Program-made: the position numbers and the translations under genes
The notes under the pieces: generated by a model
Database searches by the model: none
Told to the model about the DNA's origin: nothing
What the model saw: the letters and a program-made list of their open reading frames with translations, nothing else
Source: Polycladidibacter stylochi
GTDB taxonomy: Bacteria; Pseudomonadota; Alphaproteobacteria; Rhizobiales; Stappiaceae
Reading direction: 5' to 3'
Length of the DNA stretch: 64,000 nucleotides
NCBI RefSeq assembly: GCF_001562055.1
Contig: NZ_LLWE01000032.1
Coordinates: 21,003 to 85,002 of the forward strand
Shown: one piece after another, positions 42,373 through 49,981 of the stretch
Layout: the number at the start of each line of letters is the position of its first letter
Numbering within the stretch: position 1 is the first letter of the stretch

Positions 42373-43287
42373 CTACAAGCTCCAATATTTGGGTAGTGCC
42401 AACTCGGGGCGCAAAACTTCTAGCAAGGGGCGCAATTTTTGCCGCAAGCGAAAACTGTCTTGCGCAAGCACCCGCACAACAATTTTATGGGGCATGGCAC
42501 AAACACTTATAAACTGTTGCATCTGTGCTTTAGCGTTGGTCAAACCAAGCTTTACTTTCAGCGATTGTACAGTGGCATTTAACTGGTCCTGACACTCAGG
42601 ACCCACATAAACGATTGTTGCACAAGCACTTAGGTTATTTATAAGCGAACGCCCCGCTAGCTGGTGCACCACATTGCCTTGCAACTTAAAGTTTTCGGCA
42701 TGGCATAGTTTATTGCCACGGTGTATGCGCCATATGTCGCTAATTTGCGTATTGGTTATATGCTCGCCCATGTGCTGACGACCAAAAACAAAGCTCTCAA
42801 TGGCAAGAAACCTTGCCGTTTCATCTAGCTGCACATTTAAACCGCGTTTTATTTTGCTGTTATTGCAAACGATTGTCTCCTGCGGCAACCAATGCACCTC
42901 AGCCCCCGCACCAAGAAGTAGACAGCTGTCAACTTTTGCTGCTGGCGCATCACTTGTGGCCGCATATAGCTTTTCGCAGGCTTGAGTAGTGATGCAGAGG
43001 CGGGTCCTATCTCCCGCCTCTGCTGTCCAGTGAAGGCTGTCACCCCCTGTCAGACCACCACTGGTATTAATCAGCACCGCCTCGGGCATGGTGCTATATG
43101 ACTTCGGCAACCGTATTTTTGCCGCGCCCTCTTGCCAAAGGCTGTCGAGCCGGGTTGAGTGCCCTGCAACACCGCCCTGCCCCGCTTTAACACGCACCAG
43201 TCCCCGCCCAGTGCTGCGTTGCATAATTAGGGGCTGCGGGTTAATGGCGGGCGTTAAGCTGCTATACGGTAAGGTGGGCGCGTACAT
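42373..43287 (-). CDS. ureD: UreD, urease accessory protein
   Basis: 304 aa from ATG 43287; a neighbouring ATG (43290) and a longer form to 43335 are possible, none with a strong ribosome site. Family blocks are 'LPKSYSTMPEAVLINTSGGLTGGDSLHWTAEAG', 'TTQACEKLYAA' and 'LPQETIVCNNSKIKRGLNVQL'. UreD forms the scaffold on which UreF and UreG assemble on urease. It overlaps urtE by about 26 bp, tying urea transport to urease. Positions 42918-42933 contain a parS-like palindrome with one mismatch. Confidence 0.88.
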   Translation of the reverse strand: MYAPTLPYSSLTPAINPQPLIMQRSTGRGLVRVKAGQGGVAGHSTRLDSLWQEGAAKIRLPKSYSTMPEAVLINTSGGLTGGDSLHWTAEAGDRTRLCITTQACEKLYAATSDAPAAKVDSCLLLGAGAEVHWLPQETIVCNNSKIKRGLNVQLDETARFLAIESFVFGRQHMGEHITNTQISDIWRIHRGNKLCHAENFKLQGNVVHQLAGRSLINNLSACATIVYVGPECQDQLNATVQSLKVKLGLTNAKAQMQQFISVCAMPHKIVVRVLAQDSFRLRQKLRPLLEVLRPELALPKYWSL

Positions 43288-43963
43288 CATCACGGTCCAA
43301 ATCTTCTGCCACACCATGGGCAACAACTTCGCCACGGTCTAATATGTAAACGCGGTCGGCAAGCTCGCGGCAAAAATCAAGGTACTGCTCGACAAGTAAA
43401 ATGGTTAGGCCAAACTCATTACGCAAATGCTGGATAGCGCGACCAATATCCTTGATAATAGAAGGCTGTATTCCCTCTGTCGGTTCGTCCAGTACCAATA
43501 ACTTTGGCCGGGTGACCAAAGCACGGCCAATTGCCAACTGCTGCTGCTGCCCACCAGAAAGGTCCCCACCCCTTCGCCCCATCATATCTTTAAGTACCGG
43601 AAACAAATCAAACACATATTCCGGTATATGGCGCTCACCGCGTGGCAAACGCGCAAAACCGGTTTGTAGGTTTTCTTCAACACTCAATAGCGGGAAAATC
43701 TCGCGCCCCTGCGGTACATAGGCAATACCCTTAGCTGCCCGCGTAAAAGGTGCAGCACTCCCTAGTGTGCGCTGATTAAGGCAAATTTCACCGTTCGATA
43801 TTGGTTGGTGGCCGGTAATTGCCCGCAATAACGAGGATTTGCCGGTACCATTGCGCCCCAAAACGCAAGTAATCGAGCGCGGTTCGGCGGTTAGGCTCAC
43901 CTGACGCAATGCTTGGGCAGCACCATAAAACAAATCAACTTTTTCGACTGATAATTGCAACAT
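43262..43963 (-). CDS. urtE: UrtE, urea ABC transporter ATPase
   Basis: 233 aa. Walker A 'GRNGTGKSS', signature 'LSGGQQQQLAIGRALV', Walker B 'LLVLDEPTEGIQP', 'ILLVEQYLDFCRELADRVYILDRG'. LivF-like; the neighbouring four urt genes fix the urea assignment. One base separates it from urtD. Confidence 0.92.
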   Translation of the reverse strand: MLQLSVEKVDLFYGAAQALRQVSLTAEPRSITCVLGRNGTGKSSLLRAITGHQPISNGEICLNQRTLGSAAPFTRAAKGIAYVPQGREIFPLLSVEENLQTGFARLPRGERHIPEYVFDLFPVLKDMMGRRGGDLSGGQQQQLAIGRALVTRPKLLVLDEPTEGIQPSIIKDIGRAIQHLRNEFGLTILLVEQYLDFCRELADRVYILDRGEVVAHGVAEDLDRDDVRAHLTV

Positions 43964-43964
43964 G

Positions 43965-44717
43965 TTAGCGCCCCAAATAACTTTCGATCACTTTTGGATC
44001 ACTGGAAACATGGTTGAGCGAGCCTTCTGAAAGCACCGCCCCTTCTGCAAGACAGGTGACCTTCACATCCAGATCACGAATAAAACTCATGTCATGCTCC
44101 ACCACAACAACAGAGCGGGTCTTTGATATTTCACGAAGCAACTTTGCCGTTTCTACAGTTTCAGCATCTGTCATTCCGGCAACCGGCTCATCCACCAACA
44201 GCAGCTTCGGGTCCTGCGCCAACAACATGCCAATTTCTAGCCACTGCTTTTGTCCGTGCGAAAGATCAGCGGCCAAGGTATCGCGCCGATTTTCCAGCCG
44301 AATAACCGCTAGAATTTCATCAATACGTTGTTTTTGCTCAGTACTTTGTGTGGAGAATAAGGCTTGAAACACATTGCGGCTGCCCTTTAGCGCCAGCAGT
44401 AAGTTGTCGTAGATACTGTGGTTTTCAAAGACAGTTGGCTTTTGGAACTTGCGGCCAATACCCATATTGGCAATTTGCGCCTCATCATGCAACGTTAGGT
44501 CTTGCCCCTCAAACAGTACCGTTCCATGGTCAGGCCGTGTTTTACCGGTGATAATGTCCATCATCGTGGTTTTACCAGCGCCATTGGGGCCAATAATCGC
44601 CCGCATTTCACCATGCTCAACAACCAGTGAGAGATTATTAATGGCCTTGAAGCCATCAAAAGCAACACTTACCCCATCCAGATACAACAGCGGCGTATTT
44701 TCTAGGAATTTGCTCAT
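43965..44717 (-). CDS. urtD: UrtD, urea ABC transporter ATPase
   Basis: 250 aa. Walker A 'GPNGAGKTT', 'GRKFQKPTVFENHSIYDNLLLALKG', signature 'LSHGQKQWLEIGMLLAQD', Walker B 'LLLVDEPVAGMTD', 'VVVEHDMSFIRDLD'. The 'SHGQKQWLEIGM' form is typical of UrtD. Overlaps urtC by 4 bp. Confidence 0.93.
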   Translation of the reverse strand: MSKFLENTPLLYLDGVSVAFDGFKAINNLSLVVEHGEMRAIIGPNGAGKTTMMDIITGKTRPDHGTVLFEGQDLTLHDEAQIANMGIGRKFQKPTVFENHSIYDNLLLALKGSRNVFQALFSTQSTEQKQRIDEILAVIRLENRRDTLAADLSHGQKQWLEIGMLLAQDPKLLLVDEPVAGMTDAETVETAKLLREISKTRSVVVVEHDMSFIRDLDVKVTCLAEGAVLSEGSLNHVSSDPKVIESYLGR

Positions 44718-45865
44718 TCTGCGGCCTCCGGTTTCATGAGAGGAGTTACTTTGGCCGCAGTAGCACTGCGTTTATTAAATCGGGTACAGATCTGCTTGAA
44801 CAAGCCCATAAGCCCGTGTGGCAAAAACAGCGTAACCGCCACAAACAAAGCCCCCAAAGCAAACAGCCAGACTTCCGGGAATGCCGCAGTAAAATAACTT
44901 TTTCCGCCATTTACCAGCAGTGCACCGATAATAGGACCAAGCAACGTGCCCCGCCCGCCGACAGCTGTCCAAATAACCACTTCAATGGAGTTGGCTGGCG
45001 CAAACTCGCCGGGGTTGATGATACCCACTTGCGGCACATAGAGCGCCCCTGCAATACCAGCGATCATGGCAGAAACCACGAAAGCAAACAGCTTAATATG
45101 CTCGACCCGATAACCGGTAAAACGGACGCGAGACTCAGCATGGTTCACCGCCTGCATCAACTTACCCAGCTTGGAACTCACGATGAACTGGCACACCACA
45201 AACACCAGCGCTAACAACAGTGCACTGGCTGCAAATAAGCTTGCTCGTGTTGTGTCTGCTTGTAGCGAAAATCCGAGAATATCTTTAAAGTCTGTCAGGC
45301 CATTATTGCCACCAAAGCCCATATCATTACGGAAAAAAGCCAGCAACAAAGCATAGGTAAGCGCTTGTGTGATAATAGAAAGATAAACACCGGTAACGCG
45401 CGAGCGAAACGCAAACCAGCCAAAGACAAATGCCAACAGCCCGGGGACAGCTACCACCATAAGCATGGCAAACCAGAACTGGTCGAACCCCTGCCAGAAC
45501 CACGGCAGCTCCTGCCAATTCAAGAACACCATAAAATCTGGCAGTACTGGATCGGCATAAACACCACGCGGGCCAATTTGGCGCATCAAATACATGCCAC
45601 AGGCATAGCCTCCAAGGGCGAAGAACGCCCCGTGACCTAATGATAAAATACCGCAATAACCCCAAACCAAATCGAGTGCCAAAGCAAGCATGGCATAACA
45701 CAAGTACTTGCCCCACAGTGGCAAAAGGTGACTAGGCACATGGGCGAAATGCTCAGGCGGCAACAACAGGTTGGCAGCTGGCACCAAAATAGCAACCACA
45801 CATAACGATATTATCAGCACTCTGGCACCGAGCGAGAAACGTGTAAATAGCGCTTGCGAGATCAT
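44714..45865 (-). CDS. urtC: UrtC, urea ABC transporter permease
   Basis: 383 aa, LivM-like with about ten membrane segments. Landmarks are 'LDLVWGYCGILSLGHGAFFALGGYACGMYLMRQIG', 'NNGLTDFKDILGF', 'NHAESRVRFTGYRVEHIKLFAFVVSAMIAGIAGALYV' and 'EVVIWTAVGGRGTLLGPIIGALLVN'. Overlaps urtB by 4 bp. The 10-bp core GACAGCTGTC (44960-44969) of the parS-like repeats occurs within it, but with degenerate flanks. Confidence 0.93.
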   Translation of the reverse strand: MISQALFTRFSLGARVLIISLCVVAILVPAANLLLPPEHFAHVPSHLLPLWGKYLCYAMLALALDLVWGYCGILSLGHGAFFALGGYACGMYLMRQIGPRGVYADPVLPDFMVFLNWQELPWFWQGFDQFWFAMLMVVAVPGLLAFVFGWFAFRSRVTGVYLSIITQALTYALLLAFFRNDMGFGGNNGLTDFKDILGFSLQADTTRASLFAASALLLALVFVVCQFIVSSKLGKLMQAVNHAESRVRFTGYRVEHIKLFAFVVSAMIAGIAGALYVPQVGIINPGEFAPANSIEVVIWTAVGGRGTLLGPIIGALLVNGGKSYFTAAFPEVWLFALGALFVAVTLFLPHGLMGLFKQICTRFNKRSATAAKVTPLMKPEAAE

Positions 45866-47490
45866 GCTTCTACCGCCCTTCCCTTTTGCGCAAACAGGCC
45901 GCGCGGTTTCTTTTGAATAAACAGGATAATCACAACCAGCGTGAGGATTTTGGCAAGCACAGCGCCTGCATAGGGCTCTAAGAATTTATTGGCCACCCCA
46001 AGGCTCATGGCCCCAACAAGCGTGCCCCATAAGTTACCAACGCCGCCAAACACAACCACCATAAAGCTATCAATGATATAGCTTTGCCCTAAGTTGGGTG
46101 AAACATTGGCAATTTGCGAAAGCGCCACACCCGCAATACCGGCAATGCCCGAGCCAAGCGCAAACGTGAACGCATCAACCCACGGGGTTTTAATTCCCAT
46201 AGATGCGGCCATACGGCGGTTTTGTGTTACTGCCCGCATTTGCAAACCAAAATGGCTGCGGTTGAGGACCAACAAAATACCTGCAAATACAATGAGAGAG
46301 AATGCCAGTATCCAAAGCCTGTTATAGGTGAGCATCAAGCCACCTAACTCAAACGCACCAGACATCCACTCGGGATTACCAACTTCTTTATTGGTTGGGC
46401 CGAAAATACTACGAATGGCTTGCTGCAATACGAGCGAAACACCCCATGTTGCCAGTAGAGTTTCCAGCGGTCTGCCATAGAGAAAACGAATGATGCTTCG
46501 CTCCATTGCAAACCCAACTGCACCTGCAACGAGAAAAGCCAGTGGTAAGGCGATGAGCAATGAGTACTCAAAAAGACCGGGGAAGCTCGTGCGGATAACC
46601 TCTTGCACCACAAATGTTGTGTAGGCCCCCAGCATAACCATTTCGCCATGGGCCATATTGATAATACCCATAACGCCAAAGGTAATAGCAAGGCCAATGG
46701 CAGCCAGCAGCAAAACCGAGCCGAGCGATAAGCCATACCAAATATTTTGGAAGACACCCCAAATCGCCTGCGATTTCTCAATGGCTTTAATAGCAAGGTC
46801 TGCAGCTTTCAGCGCTGCCGCACTCGCTCCCGAATTATTTATAAATGCCTGTAACTTGCCAAGTGCTTGCTGCGAGCCCATTTGGCGCAACTGGCCAATA
46901 GCTTCCAACTGTGCTTCTTTGCTAGCATGTTTGTTTTGTAGTGTTATCGCTGCTCTTATTTCTAATAGTTTTTGTTTTACCTCTTGCTCTTTTTCAAACT
47001 CGAGAGCCTCATCTATGAGAGGCAAAAGTTTATGGTCAGCCGCTTTAAACATCACCTCTACGGCTTGTAAACGCTGCTCACTATTCGGGCTTTTTAATGT
47101 AAGCCGAGCAATAGCGGCGCGGGCAATACGGCGCACCTTGTTATTAGCTTTTACTTTTTTGAGCTTTGACGTTGTGTTGACAGCTGTCAACGACAGCGGA
47201 TCGACAAAATGATCGCCATGCTTCATAAAAACCTGAGTGCTGGCTTTGTCGCTGTATAGCCGCCCTTCAATCAGGGCATTAAGTGCAGCAATAGCCTTGT
47301 TGCTGCCTAATTGTGCTAGCGCTTCAATACGCCTGGGTTTGTCTTTAATTTTGCCTGTGGCCAGTGCATTAATATGCTGTCTCAGCTCAGACGTAGAAGC
47401 ATTTGCTGGTGCTGCAATTGTGGTTTGATAGGAAAGAGCCACCAGCAACCAAAGGGTTGTTGCTGCAATTTGCAGCAGCCGTGTAATCAT
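45862..47490 (-). CDS. urtB: UrtB, urea ABC transporter permease with N-terminal helical-repeat domain
   Basis: 542 aa. The C-terminal 300 residues are a LivH-like permease ('LGLAITFGVMGIINMAHGEMVMLGAYTTFVVQ', 'FALGSGIAGIAGVALSQIANVSPNLGQSYIIDSFMVVVFGGVGNLWG'). A signal peptide and about 200 residues of helical repeats precede it, as usual in UrtB. At 47176-47191 lies an exact 16-bp palindrome of parS form, within the region coding for residues about 100-105. Confidence 0.93.
   Translation of the reverse strand: MITRLLQIAATTLWLLVALSYQTTIAAPANASTSELRQHINALATGKIKDKPRRIEALAQLGSNKAIAALNALIEGRLYSDKASTQVFMKHGDHFVDPLSLTAVNTTSKLKKVKANNKVRRIARAAIARLTLKSPNSEQRLQAVEVMFKAADHKLLPLIDEALEFEKEQEVKQKLLEIRAAITLQNKHASKEAQLEAIGQLRQMGSQQALGKLQAFINNSGASAAALKAADLAIKAIEKSQAIWGVFQNIWYGLSLGSVLLLAAIGLAITFGVMGIINMAHGEMVMLGAYTTFVVQEVIRTSFPGLFEYSLLIALPLAFLVAGAVGFAMERSIIRFLYGRPLETLLATWGVSLVLQQAIRSIFGPTNKEVGNPEWMSGAFELGGLMLTYNRLWILAFSLIVFAGILLVLNRSHFGLQMRAVTQNRRMAASMGIKTPWVDAFTFALGSGIAGIAGVALSQIANVSPNLGQSYIIDSFMVVVFGGVGNLWGTLVGAMSLGVANKFLEPYAGAVLAKILTLVVIILFIQKKPRGLFAQKGRAVEA
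47176..47191. other. candidate parS site inside urtB
   Basis: GTTGACAGCTGTCAAC is a perfect palindrome and satisfies the GTTNNCNGCNGNNAAC form described for RepB-binding centromeres of repABC replicons. The same 16 bp occur at 49136-49151. RepB is encoded at 61135-62226 on this window. Assignment rests on the consensus match and on recurrence; no binding evidence. Confidence 0.65.
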
Positions 47491-47512
47491 CGCAACCTCA
47501 TATGTTGGGGGG

Positions 47513-47545
47513 TGGCAGGTACCAATCGGGGGAGGGCACCTGCCA
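47513..47545 (-). promoter_or_regulatory. intercistronic hairpin between urtA and urtB
   Basis: TGGCAGGT (47513-47520) and ACCTGCCA (47538-47545) form an 8-bp stem in the 78-bp gap after urtA, with no T tract. Such structures after binding-protein genes usually protect the upstream message or reduce readthrough, so UrtA is made in excess over the membrane parts. Confidence 0.55.
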
Positions 47546-47568
47546 ATTACTATGCATAGGGTAGGGGA

Positions 47569-48867
47569 CTATTTTCCTTCTGTGCCGCCACAAGTTTTGC
47601 TGCTCACATTGAAGTTGCCGCACGAAAGAGGTTTGCGCCAATCAGAAATCAGTTGGGCGCTATCTGGCAGGAAGTCCGACCATGCATCGCCCGCAACTAG
47701 GCCGTCGGTTTCATCAACGATTTCAAACTGGCCATCCGCTTGAATTTCGCCAATAAGTACCGGCTTGGTAATGTGGTGGTTCGGCATCATAGTGGAGTAA
47801 CCGCCAGAAAGGTTAGGTACAGAAACACCGATTAGGGCATCGATAACCGCGTCCTGATCTGTTGTGCCAGCTTTTTCTACAGCCTTCACCCACATATTAA
47901 AGCCGATGTAATGTGCTTCCATAGGGTCGTTAGTGACACGGCCTTCGTCTTTTACAAAACCACGCCATGTTTTAATAAACTGGGCATTTGCAGGCGTATC
48001 AACTGACTGGAAGTAGTTCCATGCTGCCAAGTGGCCAACAAGCGGCTCTGTGTCCAACCCGGCGAGCTCTTCTTCACCAACAGAGAAGGCGACAACAGGA
48101 ATATCTTCTGCTGAAATGCCCTGGTTACCTAATTCTTTATAGAAAGGTACGTTAGCATCACCATTAATGGTAGATACAACGGCTGTTTTCTTACCCGCAG
48201 AACCAAAGGCTTTAATGTCAGAAACAATTGTTTGCCAATCACTATGACCAAAGGGCGTATAGTTGATCATAATATCTTCTTCGCTCACACCCTTGGCTTT
48301 CAGGTAGGCTGCAAGAATTTTATTGGTTGTACGCGGGTAGACGTAATCTGTCCCGGCGAGAACCCAACGCTCAACCTCTTCATTTTCAAGCAGGTAATCT
48401 ACTGCAGGAATTGCCTGTTGGTTGGGTGCTGCCCCAGTATAAAAAACGTTACGCTGGCTTTCCTCGCCCTCATATTGCACAGGATAGAAGAGTATGCCGT
48501 TTAGTTCTTCAAAAACTGGCAATACAGATTTACGCGAGACAGATGTCCAGTTACCAAAAACGGCAGAAACTTTATGAACGGCTAGCAACTCTTTTGCTTT
48601 TTCTGCAAATAACGGCCAATCTGAAGCTGGGTCAACTACAACTGGTTCTAATTGCTTGCCTAAAACACCTCCCTTTTTGTTTTGCTCTTCAATGAGCATT
48701 AGCATAGCGTCTTTTAAAGTAGTTTCTGAAATAGCCATAGTGCCAGAAAGAGAATGCAATACACCAACTTTGATAGTATCTGACGCAATTGCACTACCAG
48801 CAAGCATTGATGAACTAATAAGCGCTGCAAATGCAGTTGCACTAATGATTTTACTAAAACGAGACAT
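47569..48867 (-). CDS. urtA: UrtA, periplasmic urea-binding protein
   Basis: 432 aa from ATG 48867 ('MSRFSKIISATAFAALISSSMLAGSAIA' signal peptide). A longer reading to 48900 would begin upstream of the predicted transcription start of the sigma-54 promoter, so it is rejected. 'IKVGVLHSLSGTMAISETTLKDAMLMLIEEQNKKGG' and 'NWTSVSRKSVLPVFEELNGILFYPVQYEGEE' are UrtA-specific. It captures urea (or short amides) for UrtBCDE. First gene of the urt-ure operon. Confidence 0.94.
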   Translation of the reverse strand: MSRFSKIISATAFAALISSSMLAGSAIASDTIKVGVLHSLSGTMAISETTLKDAMLMLIEEQNKKGGVLGKQLEPVVVDPASDWPLFAEKAKELLAVHKVSAVFGNWTSVSRKSVLPVFEELNGILFYPVQYEGEESQRNVFYTGAAPNQQAIPAVDYLLENEEVERWVLAGTDYVYPRTTNKILAAYLKAKGVSEEDIMINYTPFGHSDWQTIVSDIKAFGSAGKKTAVVSTINGDANVPFYKELGNQGISAEDIPVVAFSVGEEELAGLDTEPLVGHLAAWNYFQSVDTPANAQFIKTWRGFVKDEGRVTNDPMEAHYIGFNMWVKAVEKAGTTDQDAVIDALIGVSVPNLSGGYSTMMPNHHITKPVLIGEIQADGQFEIVDETDGLVAGDAWSDFLPDSAQLISDWRKPLSCGNFNVSSKTCGGTEGK

Positions 48868-48904
48868 TGCAAACTCCGTGGTGGTTCGTGATGCCACCAA
48901 CCCC

Positions 48905-48919
48905 GCAATTGCTGTGCCA
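48905..48919 (-). promoter_or_regulatory. sigma-54 promoter for the urt-ure operon
   Basis: On the minus strand TGGCAC (48919-48914), five bases, then TTGC (48908-48905) match the -24/-12 consensus TGGCAC-N5-TTGC exactly. Transcription should begin near 48895, about 28 nt before the chosen urtA start. This predicts NtrC-type nitrogen control. I did not find a convincing NtrC enhancer in the 200 bp upstream. Confidence 0.75.
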
Positions 48920-49130
48920 GTTCTGACTTAAGTATTTTAAAAACTTTTATCCGATTGATAGTATTAAATAAATTATTATTGAACACCTGATTACTAAATT
49001 ATGAAAGAATATTCCTTAACCCTAATATGATTAATGGGCAGACACAATTATTTACAAGTGACTAAATTATCATCATGATGAAATAGTGTGCATTTTAAGG
49101 TTGCCGTTTAATGATTTGAATAGAACAAGG

Positions 49131-49156
49131 ACTGTGTTGACAGCTGTCAACACAGT
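49131..49156. other. 26-bp perfect palindrome containing a parS-form site (49136-49151)
   Basis: Both 13-bp arms are exact complements without a spacer. The inner 16 bp equal the urtB site at 47176-47191 and the parS form GTTNNCNGCNGNNAAC; the outer 5 bp on each side extend the symmetry. It lies in the intergenic region between the methyltransferase gene and the urtA promoter, a more usual location for a centromere than the copies inside genes. It could also form an RNA hairpin after the methyltransferase message, but there is no T tract. Confidence 0.7.
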
Positions 49157-49166
49157 TCAAGAGAAG

Positions 49167-49964
49167 CTAGATTTTGCGAGCTTTTATGAGCATATGCCAA
49201 CCGAGATTTCGTTCTAGCGCTTTGAAGACATCATATGGCATGGCCTGAAACCAATCTTGCTTTTCGTAGATATGCTGTTTATAGGCATCAACCTTATATG
49301 GGAAAATATGATCCTGCCTAATGTCCGTAATAATAAAGTATGGTGCAAGTAATTCGCGGACTTCACTCTGATCATAAGTAAATGCAATTGGACAGCCGAA
49401 TTGTGCTTCTGGCTGATCAAGACCGGCATCTATCATCGCTGCTTTCCAAGAGTTTCTCGCATAAAGCATAAGCCGTAGCTCGCCATCTTCCTTTAGTGTT
49501 TTATGGATAGCAGCTATAGCCCTTTCAGGTGATGGAGTGTGGTGAAGAACCCCGAATGAATAGGCTAATTCAAAATGGTTGCAAGGTACGGATTGATCTA
49601 TCTCTTCTGCATTTGCGGAAATTAAGTTGCCATCTAAACCATAGAGCGCGAATCTCGTTTTAGCAATTTTTAAAGATTCTTCCGAGAGCTCAACACCCGT
49701 GTATTGCGCACCATTACGGGCAAAATTTACAGCATCAGTACCAATACCACAGCCAATTTCGAGCACTTTTTTTTCTTGCCATTTCGGAAAATCGGCAAAT
49801 GCTGGAATATGCGGTTCCACAAAATACTTTCGCTTTTCAACCTGGTCGAAATACTCTTTTGTCCCAACTGGTTCTTTTGAATGGCGGATATTACATGGAC
49901 GCTTGTTCCAATAGTTTTTTACTGATTCAAGCATTTCTAATGCTGTTAAATGATCCTGTGACAT
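49167..49964 (-). CDS. class I SAM-dependent methyltransferase
   Basis: 265 aa. SAM-binding motif I 'KKVLEIGCGIGTDAVNFARNGAQYTGVELS', acidic loop and 'FELAYSFGVLHHTPSPERAIAAIHKTLKEDGELRLMLYARNSW'. The family methylates small molecules or sugars; the preceding 'RPCNIRHSKEPVGTKEYFDQVEKRKYFVEPHIP' is typical of methyltransferases in surface-glycan loci. Downstream partner of the FkbM-containing gene, 17 bp apart. Substrate unknown. Confidence 0.82.
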   Translation of the reverse strand: MSQDHLTALEMLESVKNYWNKRPCNIRHSKEPVGTKEYFDQVEKRKYFVEPHIPAFADFPKWQEKKVLEIGCGIGTDAVNFARNGAQYTGVELSEESLKIAKTRFALYGLDGNLISANAEEIDQSVPCNHFELAYSFGVLHHTPSPERAIAAIHKTLKEDGELRLMLYARNSWKAAMIDAGLDQPEAQFGCPIAFTYDQSEVRELLAPYFIITDIRQDHIFPYKVDAYKQHIYEKQDWFQAMPYDVFKALERNLGWHMLIKARKI

Positions 49965-49981
49965 TTAAAAGTCCTTCATCA

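Noticed and set aside
44957..44972. Third parS site in urtC
   Set aside because: Keeps the 10-bp core but four outer bases disagree with GTTNNCNGCNGNNAAC, so it is not called a site by itself.
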